Of a DNA stretch of 64,000 nucleotides, positions 25,601-37,600 are shown in pieces (position 1 is the stretch's first letter; each line of letters begins with the position of its first letter). The position numbers and the translations under genes are program-made. Source of the DNA: Fragum whitleyi (lineage: Eukaryota > Mollusca > Bivalvia > Cardiida > Cardiidae); contig OX411559.1 in NCBI GenBank assembly GCA_948146395.1, positions 4,698,501 through 4,762,500 on the forward strand. The letters are read 5' to 3'. The notes beneath the pieces are model-generated. The model did no database searches. It saw only the letters and a list, made by a program, of their open reading frames with translations, and was not told the DNA's origin.

Positions 25601-28600
25601 ACGCTGACGCCGACGCCTGGGTGACTGGAATAGCCCCCCTATTCTTTGAAAAGTCTAGCTAAAAAACAAGGCTGTGTCAAGTTTTTATCTGTTTTAGATG
25701 ACAAGTTTAATAAATCTGGTATTGAATGAGCACAAATTTGATATTCTATTCTATAATTTGACCTGAATTTGTGTGATAAAACAAGGAAATTACAATATTC
25801 ATTAAATCTTGTTATTCCACGAAACATATAACACCGTTTGCAAAATGATGTCAACTAATCTATTATGACATCATTTTCCCATAAAACCCCCATTGCTATC
25901 CATTCTTAGCTTATTTGCATAGTTATTCCAATATTTTAATAACATCTGTGTAATATCAAAAACATTCAACTGGGTTATTTCACCCTTGCGGCATAGGTCA
26001 TATTATAAAGTCTGATCTTAGTCTTTACTACTTGAATTTCCTATCTTTTTTAAACCAGAATTTTTTTTATTATTTTTTCACAATAAAAACTGGCCCTCAA
26101 TTAATACATGCAGCGTTCAGCATTTTCATTTAACCCTTGTCATGCTGAACCCGGAATATTCATGCTTTGGCAGAAGCTAAAGACAAACATCAGCCTGCAC
26201 ATATGTGCAGTCTGATGTTAGTCTACACCACCTGTTTCTCATTTTCCAACCAGAATTGTCAATAGATTTAGTTTTTCAAATAAAAATTGACCTACAGTAG
26301 GTACTTTCAGTGCTTTTTGCCCTTTGATTTTGATGACATTTTTAGCCAAAATTTATTCAGCATGACAAGGGTTAAATGCAATTTTGGGATTATTTTCTAC
26401 AGCATGATAAGGGTTTCGATATGGCTGTACTTACTCAATTCAATGGCATCTTGTATCAGTTTTGTCTGGTTCCCGGCCAGATCCATGGTTGTTCTGTCAT
26501 TTGACTCTGCCTCTAATTCTTGTCCTGTATGTTACAAACAGAAAATTATGATGTATTTCATTTCCCAGTGAAGATTGCAAATGTTAACATTTTTTGAGTG
26601 GTGTTTCTGTCTGTTTCAATAAGTTAGTTTATGTAATATTTCATGTCATTCTCAACATTACTTTATACATATTGTAATGACTGAAGCACCAAGTTTTATT
26701 CCTAGTATATCTCACACCAGTAGGGTTTTTACCACAACAACATATCCACGACTACAGCTGATAATCCTTATTGGCTTATTATTCCCCTATTGGTGAAAGA
26801 CTTATCAGGGAAATTTGAAAATTTGAAATTTTTGAAATGCCCTCATATGATCCTAAAAGTCCATCAGACTCCTTACTCGCAAATGAAAGTATTTGTAAAC
26901 ATCTTTTGAATAGTTATTCTTGATTTAGTATTATGAAAGATGAGTTACATAAATATATAAATCAATTGACATACATTGACTTTTTCCGGAAACACATAAT
27001 CTACCAAATACATGATTAGTAATATATGTAAATGAGAATTTAGTCACGTGAAATACACCCACACAAAGGAGCAGTAATGTACTCTATTCAAATTGGAGTC
27101 TGAAATGTTGTGGGTCATAAATATTCATCAAGTTAGGCCTATAAAGATATATCAGATCATTGCGTCATAACCATTTGCATTACCAAATATTGGAATGACA
27201 AATTCAAGCTAATCTTGTAGAATAAAAGTCTAGTTTCTGTGCACATAGTCATTCAAGATCATTGTCTTGCGTTTCCGAAATGTTCAAGAACGCAGATGGG
27301 GGGCTTTAAGCCATAAAATTCTAACATAAGAATTCCAATCACATATGACTGTAAGCTCTGATTCCAGTTGAGTATTATTCACACTTATTGTCTAATCATC
27401 CCAACTAATATCCAACATAGTCATTCAATATTGCAAATTAATTGGAATTCTTTAATGCTTTTCGGTGGTTTATCGAGAAATAACGGTAGATTATCACTTG
27501 ATAATCTCACCGCAAAAGCAGTGAGATTATCAAAAACTTATACCCTACTTTCGTGCATTTCATCCTATCTGACGTCATCTATGCGGGCGAAATAATTGAC
27601 GTCACAATGAACGTTGCATAGCAATCACGTGCAAAAAGACGTGCTTAACGAAAAAACTTCCTAGAAATTTCACATTATGTCTCATTTTTGCATTAAAGAA
27701 ATAGAATAATCGTTTATTTTTCGTGTAAGATCGATTAATATTTCATTTCGTGAACAACAAAAGATATATTTTCACTCGTGGCTCTGCCACTCGTGAAAAT
27801 ATAGCTTTTGTTGTTCACTCAATGAAATATAGATCGATCTTACACTGAAACAAACGATTATCCTCTATTTATATTCACATCATGGTAAGTTCCGATTCCT
27901 TTATTGCCATATTTAAATCTAGAGCCGTGTAGTTATCCCACTTGTTGTCTACACACCCTACTGGATATCTCTCATATTATTTCTGAATTGCAATTATGTG
28001 GAATCCATTCTTATTATTTATGCCAACACTTATGAAGGTAAGCTCGGATTCCATTATTGCCATTTTTATATCTACATCTCTTTATTTCTTACACTTGTTG
28101 TCTGCCTCATATCCAACAATTTTTTTAGATTTTCAATTAAGAGGAATCTAAGGTATTTACCTGTTCCAACACATATGACAGTAAGCTCTGATTCCATTAT
28201 AGCAAGTTTTAAATCTAGAGCTGTGTAGTTATCACATTTATTGTCCACACATCCTGCTCCATATCCAACATATTCTGCCAGACCTTGTAGACCAATCAGA
28301 GGGGTTGTTACATATTTGGAATTGGAGGGAATGTCAACAGAGTAGTCTCCAAACAGTTGTGGAATATTATCTGAAATTGGTCCAACAATCTGAAATTAAA
28401 GTTAGTCTGAATAATCCAGCTTTTTGCAAGCCTAAGATTTCACAAACATAAGTGCATTCAAACATTTCATTTCTTTAAATTTATGTCCATTCCACTTTTT
28501 GTCTTTTCATTTTTCATATATCTTAAACAACTGAAATCCATCAGAGCTCTTTTTTTACAAAATGTGCAAGATCTATTGCTTCGTAACTACAAGTTACAAT

Positions 28601-31600
28601 TTCATCCAAATATCAGACAACCAAACTGTATATAAGTTGATGGCATTGTAACAAAAGTTGTCTCTTTTTGAGATGAAAATATTGTGGAAAACAAAGAAAT
28701 AACTTTCACCAAGCCATTTTTTCATTATCCATAATTTTTCCATAGTTTTTCTTAGGGGATGTCTAAAAGTAGAATTGTGTGGAAATAGATTAAAATTAAG
28801 CAATAATAGTCATAATCAATCTATAAAAAAAAATCTTTGAAAATTTAATTTCATCAATCAAAAAATGCATTCTTCTTGGTGAAAGAGTTTGTCCATAGGA
28901 TTAGCACAAATCAATCAATGTTAAGGTATATTTACTAGCAATTTTTACCTGACCACTTGATTTGATAAAATGATAACTGCTATCTTCTTTAAGTTTTCCT
29001 GATTATCAATATCCAGTCTTTAGTTTACAAGGGGACAAAGCTGCTTAAGATATATATGTAACCCCTCATGCAAAAAGGGCCCATCTGGGAACTTCGTAAA
29101 ATAAATATTTGAAAAAGAGATTGGTTCTAAAATAGGCCAACCAGAGGTCGCACATCATAAAGTCTTTCACAGGAAAGTAGATTTATTATTCTAAATTCAG
29201 AAAGTTAGTAAAGTGTGAAAAGTTTTGACCCTAGTGAGTCTGCGCAATCCATGCAGTGGGACAAGGGTCAACCTTTTAAGCACTTCCCAGATGGTCCCTT
29301 TTTGTGTGACAGTCATTTATGTATAATTTTGATGTTCTAGTAATCTAATGTTTATACAGAAAATCTGTTACAATTAAGCAGGGAATTGCTTAAAAAAGAA
29401 CTATTATGAAGTATATTCTGCAGTATAAGTGATTCAATGCAAAACTAGCATTTATGATTTTATAAAATCACTTAGACACAGTTTGTTAGAATACTTACTG
29501 CTATTTTCTTAAAACGTTTCTTTATCGGCAATAATCCATCTTTATTTTTCAACAACACAAACGACTGCATGGCTGCTCTGACGGCCAAATCCTGATGTTC
29601 AGGGCTTTGAACCAGGGACAGATTGTACTGGAGATAGGGGTTCATTTCTGGTGGGTCAAACTCTCCCAGCCTCATTCTGGTGTAAAAAAGGGGCTTAACT
29701 CTGGCCCTTACTGTCATGTTGGATAACAGCCCTTGATTGACAGCATCCTCTGTGGAGTAAACAAACTGCAATATAAACCACTATACAACAGGGGCCTGTT
29801 TTACTAAACATCCTACTATCATATTTTGCATACAAAAGTCAAAAATCAAAGTTACTTCTACAGTAGTAACTAAATATGGAAATCTGCCATGCATCATCTC
29901 ATTGGAGTCGTCTTCTATAGATGATTCCAATGAGATATTGCAAGGCAGAATCTTACAATAAATAAAAGCATAAGGTACGATTTGTGATTTTGACTTACAA
30001 TTATTTTTTTTTGTAAGGAGTTTAGTAAAACGGGCCCCAGGTTATTTTGCATTGGTTTATTATATGTCTTCAAGGCAGACAGACATATTGAAAATTGCCT
30101 ATTTTAGCAAGAGACTAATGCTTGTTATTTATTTCTTTAAAAAAATCAGCTATACTTTATGAGCTATCTTCAATAAGTGGGAAATATTTTACCAAAAATT
30201 ATGTTTCATCAATAAAGCCTGATTTATAGTGATTCCAGTTGGGATTTAAGCCACTTTGAACATCTAATCAGTTATGTCATGACAAAGTTTACCAATTCAT
30301 ATTCCAGTTCAAGACTTGAGCTTTCAATTGCCTTGACCAAGGATTTATTCATGTGACTAGTGTTATTCGAGACCACTCTCACTGTCCTGCATAGCTTCTT
30401 TTGTTTAAATACAATGTCTGACCTGGGTCAAAGAAAGTCTTCTTTGGCTCAGTGGTTAGCACATTTGTCTTGCAAACCAATGATTTAAATATTACTTGTC
30501 TGTGTGGGTTCGACACTAGCTTTCGTCAGTTATTTTCAGCTATGCTTAAGTTGTGGACAGATTGTTCATAAGACTAGTCAGACATTTAAAAAGCACATTT
30601 TAAAAATGTACACTATATTTTAAAGACTATGCAAAAAACTTATTTTGAGCAAAAAAATGTCTCAAAAAAACTCATTCCATAAATACTGTATACCTATTGC
30701 CATAAATATTGTGGGATTATTTCCGGACAGTTCTAAATTAACACCAGCTGTCGCTCCGGCAGCAGCTGCTTCAGCAGGAGTCTTCACATATTTCTGTGGT
30801 GTAATAAGGTTATCAAGTGCCCCCATATCACTGACAACATAACCGTTAAACTTCCACGCATCTCGTAACATTTCAGTGAGCAAAAAGTGGTTGGCACAGG
30901 CTGGAATACCATTCACTCTGAAATTGAGATGATGTACTTTTTTTAATTGCCAATAATATATCTTGATCCATTTTCAGTCTACAACATAAAAGATCCCATT
31001 TCAAAGAATTTGCTGATGACATTTTCCAGCAGATCAAATCCATGGCTCAGCGTGAAACAGTTGTAACTGCCAATATGTTTATGGGCAGTTACAACTGTTT
31101 CGCACTGAGCCATTGAAATGTAATTAATCATCATCTTTAGAGGAAGAAAGAATTTTGGAAAATGAAGAAATTGAAATGAAAAAGCCACCTGCTTTCTAGT
31201 TTCAGTTTTTTAAAGAGCTTTTTAGTTGCTGTGGCAACCAGAGTTTTGGGTGAACTACATTGGTACATTTACACCAGGAACATTTCTGCCAAGTTTCATG
31301 AAGATTATGGACAGCTGGTTAGGAGGGAGAAGATATTTAAATAAAAAATGTAAATGACAGATGATGCATGTGGTATAATGGACACTCCATAGACAATCAA
31401 GACCTTCAAAGTGAGGTAAAAAATGGGCAATTTTCTTACAAATTACATGCAGAGTTTACCCCTCTTATTATAATGTATAGGTTGCCTTTTGATTAAAAAT
31501 ACACATACAAAGTTTCAAGCAAGTATTAACCAAGACATTGCTAAGGCTTAAGTCTCTCATGCCACCAATGCTTACACTGACAGACATAAAAATAACTTGA

Positions 31601-34600
31601 CTTTTTGTTTCAATATAGCCGTTCATTTAATACGAACCAATGGTTACAAATTCAGTCAGAAGCACTCTTCATTTCAGTTTGTTTGTCTGTAAAATTTTAC
31701 TTGAATAACTCACTTGTTATAGCTGCACATAATTCCAAAACTTCCTGCTCTCACACATTCACGAAATGCTGGGAAAAATGTAAGATGTAAATCCCTTGCA
31801 GAAACCTGAAATGACGAAATTCTGAATACATAAGCTCTGAAGAACAAGGAATTGAAATAATTGATATTTCCACCTGTTAACCCTTGTCATGCTGAATAAA
31901 AAACCTTGGCAAAATTATATATAAATCAAAGTGCTGAAAGCTCTGTTTTGCCTAATTGTGAGTCAGCATTTTATTTTGAAAATATAACTTCTGAGACTTT
32001 TCTAGTTTAACCCTTTCCTGTTTTACAAAATTTTGGACCTGTCCCAAATTCAAAGGTTTTGCAGACGAAAATTAAAAGTGGATTTTATGTGAAAAATAAC
32101 CATTCAGTAGGGTAGAAAATAGAGTGGAAAAAGAAGAAATTGCTCGTCAGAAGCAATTTCTTCTTTATTCACAATGTTTTCTCAATCACAAAATCACAGG
32201 CACGTAAAAAGCAGGGATTAAACAGCAAAGGGTTAAAAAGGAAAATCAGGTGGTATGTACTAAGATCAGACTGCACATATGTGCAGGCTGATGTTTGTCC
32301 ATACCTCCTGACAAAGCAGGAATATTCCGGGATAAGCATGACAAGGGTTAAAACATTACCCGACAACAAAAGAATAGACTGGTCCAATGTCAAAGAAGAT
32401 ACAGGCGATGAATTTAGTTGATTAGATTTAAAATTCGTTGGACCTATTGCAAAACAAAAGTTGAGTTGTCATCTTGAAATTTATAATATTTATCATATTA
32501 TATAATATTTTTTATATAACAAAGGCGTTATAACACTAGTGATATAACTATGCAAATTAACTCAGAGGGTAAAGCATTGCTGTTTGGTAATAGTGAAAAT
32601 GACGTCATATAATGGAGGTGATGATGTCACTTTACAAACTATGTTATATGTTGTGAGAAAAAAAAAGTCAATGAATTTCAAACATTCTGTTGATTTATCG
32701 CAAAAATTTGTGTCGAATTACAAATTAAACATCAAATTTGTTTTCATAAAATACCAAATTTATTAAACTTGTCATCTGTAACAGATGAAAACTCGGCACA
32801 GCCATGTTTTAATCTGTTTATAGATGACTCGATCGTTTAATGAATTAGGTTTTTTATGACCACTCATTCAATATCCTCTTTAAATAAAACCCTTAACCCA
32901 AGGTTACAACAAAATTTTTGTTATGCAATTGGGCCTTTGTGATAAAATTGGGGAATAAAACACTTTGGCAATTTCCTCTTTATTCAGAATGTTCTCAAAA
33001 GCTTTCAGGGCATTGAAAACTGAGATTTTGCCAGAATGGGTAAAAATATTTAACCCTTTGCTGTTTAATCCCTGCTTTTTACGTGCCTGTGATTTTATGA
33101 TTGAGAAAACATTGTGAAAAAAGAAGAAATTGCTTCTGACAAGTAATTTCTCCTTTTTCAACACTATTTTCTACCCTACAGAATGGTTATTTTTCAAATT
33201 AAATCCACTTTAAATTTTCGTCTGCAAAACCTTTGAATTTGGACAGGTCCAAAATTTTGTAAAACAGGAATGGGTTAAATTTGACAGATTAATGATAACC
33301 AATAATACAGTCTGGTAGTATAACAAGATGAACTTTATGCCAAATATCAAGAGACAAGGCTTTCTAGTATCATTTTGTCCTTTTTTGATTAAAGCCAACC
33401 TTATTCATTTCTTTGTTAAATCAGAGTAACCAAACAAGATAAAACCAAAGTAGCATTCAACATTACGTTCATTCCAGCAGTCGGAGACTCCTTATTTTCA
33501 GTTGGTACTCCTTTATTTGACAAGACAAGAGTACAGTGGACTTCCTTCATCAGATGAGAATTTTTCAACAAACAAATGAATAACTGTTGCTGATAGCATT
33601 CAAATTTGCTTTAATTGACTATTATATTATGAGAAGATCATGTGGAAAAAAAGAAATTGCTTTTAACAAGGGTTTTTTCCCCCACAATTGGCATGGTGGG
33701 CGCAACATTAAATTTCAGACTCCTAACTTTGAGTTTGGACTCCATGGTTCATAAGGTGGGATTCCACTTGACTCCTTACTCACAAAAATTAGTTTCCAAC
33801 CCTTTGAATAAGTCATTATGTGAAATAGCAAGGACTCTATGCATCACAGTTTAGGAGACAAAGATTTTTTTCATATTTTCTTGTTTGTTTCTTAATAAAA
33901 TCTGAGATCCAACAACATAAGGATTTTTTCCATATCAAATAAAAAAATTGAAGTTTTTTTTAGGAGGACCATAAGGCCATTTCACATGTCAACAAGAGTG
34001 CCTGACTCAAAATATATGCCGTTACAATTTTTAACAAAGAATCTTCCTCTGTGATGCAGCATAATATGATCCAGGAGTCGACACTAACTCCTGAGATTAA
34101 GGAGTCAATTGGACTCCTAACACATAAAATCAAGGAGTCCAAGCTAAAAGTAAGGAGTCCAAATAATGGGAGAACATTGTGGAAACGTAGAAATTGATTG
34201 TTAAAAGCAATTTCTCATTTTCCACAATGTTCTACCAAAGAAGAGTTCTTCTCAAAACAGTACAGGATACATGCAAATGTTTTCTTCAACAAGCTTTGTA
34301 GTGAAATTATATACAGTTTTGGCAAATGTTAGAAAGGACACTACTCTGTGCATTTGTATTTCAAAATATTGTAATTTAGCCCTTGGAGTCGATTGGACTC
34401 CTTACTTGCAAATGGAAGGAGTCCAACTGATAAGCAAGGAGTCTCGGACTCCCGGACTCCCCTTAGTGTCGAACCCTGATATCCCAAAATGAGTATGGCC
34501 AAATGATGAAAAACATTCATACAAGTCTATCCATAATTGAAGGCAGACTTGTGTTAATAAGAAATGGATATATGGCTAAAGCTTTAGGAACTACGCTTTG

Positions 34601-37600
34601 AAAAAAATATTGTTTAAGTTTTAATCTTAACATGCAATAACAACCAGAGATTTCTTCAAGGATTCCAATTCCATGAAGTACATGTATTTTGAAAGTGCTT
34701 GTGTTTGAAATCCAATTGTTTGTTTGGGAGAAGAAGATTTTTCAAATGGATAGAATCTGTTGTCCATTGGACACTGATCGATCACAATAGCTTACCATGA
34801 ACATGATATTCTATACATATATATCTTTTATCAGATAGATATCCAAATAGAAAACTATAAACAAAGGTGCATTAAAATCTACCTCAGCATCAAATATGTA
34901 GCGTTCAACTGGTATATTGTCAGGGCCAGCGTATGCAGAAAAGTGTTTGCAGACGGCATTTCCTCGTAAATATCTCAAATCATTTCCTTGTAGTCCTTTT
35001 ACATACTGAGCTGCATAGACTCCTGTTAAAAACAGGTATTTTGTCAACCTTTTACCCTTTTCCAAACAACACTTAGTACGATCCTGGTATATGTTATTGA
35101 TTAAGATATATAGAGAAAAGAAGAAGTTCTTAGATAAGAGTGTATTGTTCTTCTCCTAAATTGTTTTAGACAGTACAGAGCTCATTATGATTTCATTTGA
35201 AATCATTAATTATTAAATACCTTCCTTGAAAGTATAAGGAAAGTAACTATTTTCAGAGGTGAAGTTTTCCATACAGTAATAGTTTTTATAGTGGTTGATC
35301 CATAATGGTTCATGCAAAGTTTCAGAAGTAATGGACTTTAACAGCGTTAACCAAGGTTTCCACATGATCAATTTCATTAGGAAGCCTTGGCAAACAATGT
35401 GAAAGATCTTGTTTTCCAAAATTTTACAAAACAGTTCCACTTCCTTTAAGTAAGTTCTACTGATCACAGGAGAATGCTTTTGTTATTTTCTTAAGAAAAT
35501 GGAATTATTTTTAGAAAAAAAGAAGGCCTGAAAATTCTCTTGTAATAATTATCAATAGATTCAGGTCTATTAAGCAAATCAGGCTCCTTTGTACCTCTAG
35601 TTTAGGTGTATCTATTGGCAAAAGAAAGAAGGTCACCGGTGAGTGATCAGAATTTCATAAATACAACTAAAATTGAAGCATATCACACTACCTCCGCATT
35701 AAAAGAAGCTCTATCAATTGGTATGTTATCAGGCCCAGCATAGGCGGAGAAATGTTTGCATGCTGTGTTTGCAGAAATGTATCTGGGATGAGACCCCTGT
35801 AGACCCCTAACATACTGCCCCGCATACACACCTGTTAAATAGGGATCTTCTCCGTAAGTTTCCTGGAAATAAACAAACAAGAGCTGTCACTGTAAGATGA
35901 CAATGCCCCCAACACCGCTTTGATAGTAATAAGGAAGTTATGGCCAATGTTAAAGTTTTTGGACGGAATGACGGACGGACGGACAGACGGACGGACAGAC
36001 GGACAGACGGACGGACGGACGGACAAGTCAAATTTATGATGCCTCCCTATCGGGGGCATAAAAATCTTGTATTAAGGGAACACAAAGTTTGAAAGAATTC
36101 TCATAGACCCCTATGTTATTTGGACTCATTAGAATTCTTTCTTAAATGCTTTTCCGTGGTTTATCGAGAAATAACGGTAGATTATCACTTGATAAACTCA
36201 CCGAAAAAGCATTGAAATTATCAAAAACTTATACCCTGCTTTTGTGCATTTCATCCTATCTGACATCATCTATGCGGGGCGAAATAAGTGACGTCACAAT
36301 GAGTGTTGCATAGCAATCATGCGCAAAATGACGTGCTTTACGAAAATATGTCCTAGAAATTTCACATTTTGTCTCATTTTTGCATTAAAGAAATAGAATA
36401 ATCGTTTGTTTTTCAAGTAAGATCGACTAATATTTCATTTCGTGAAAAACAAAAACTCTATTTTCACTCGTGGCTCTGCCACTCGTGAAAATATAGCTTT
36501 TGTTGTTCACTTAATGAAATATAAATCGATCTTACACTCAAACAAACGATTATCCTCTATATCATAGTGTTCTGTTTACACAAAATTCAGATAGGATATT
36601 TTTAAAAAAGGTGATCCTTTTAAATCATGTTTCATTGTATCATAGCCAAGTTATTTGCGCATTTTTAAACATAATGGAAAAATAGATATTGTTGCAATTA
36701 GCTGGGGCTCATTTTAATAAACATCTTACGATCATTTACAAATTATTCAAAAAGTTTAAAGAAAAAGTTTACCCAAGAGCGCACAACAGACATTCAGCCA
36801 TGACAATAGCTTGTGGCCTTTGGCCAATGAAGCTAAAAATGAGTGGATAAAAAATATTTTTTTCTTGATTTCTTTAATAGTTCCATTTATATCTTTATAA
36901 GAGGTTCATATCCATATGAATCTCTTGTAAAGATATGAAATAGACAATTCTAATATATCAGTTTATAATTTTCAGCAGAACCAATAGGTATTACTGATAG
37001 GTAAAAGGGTTAAAAAAAATTATTTTGAGTCAAATATGAGCCCTGACAACCAAAAAATGGGAGATAAAAGGTCTAGATAAGAGGGTATTTTATAAAGGCA
37101 TTCTAAATTGGTTATCTTTCAATGAAATTACATGTTGTAGAAACTCATTTGATTCCAATGCATACCCACTAACTCTAGATCAATATTATAAATTTGGCCT
37201 ATGGTATGGGGGTTAAATTATGGAACCTTTTGGTACCAGCAACAAAGGATTTGTTGCAGTGTTGTTGAAATACTTAGAGCAAAATTTGGCTCTTCTCCCT
37301 TTATCTATAGCTCTGTAAATTCACCTGATTTCTGCCCCACAAAGGATGTCTCATTATGTTGATCACAGGCGCAAAACAGCCAAGACCCTTATGATCCCCA
37401 AACTGTTTAGTCTTTACAAAGTGGTTATGCTTGGCCCGGACTTCAGATCCTACAGCAGCTGCTACATCTTGTATCAACTTTGGACTGTTATAAATAAAGA
37501 AAATAATGATTATTACTTCAAAGGTTTAAGCAAAAGAATTGGAATGAATTTACCCCTTTAATAGAATATTGATTGATTAGTTTAAAAACTGGGCTGCAGA

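Noticed and set aside
29750..29771. Exon 6 starting at the upstream AG (29765)
   Set aside because: It leaves the frame wrong after exon 5. The acceptor at ctccacag, 16 bases on, gives a continuous EDAVNQG reading that matches the family.
34883..35065. Exon 3b as a mutually exclusive alternative to exon 3
   Set aside because: Its only acceptor puts it out of frame with exon 2, and it lacks the ETYGEDPY block. Kept as a relic and flagged for expression testing.
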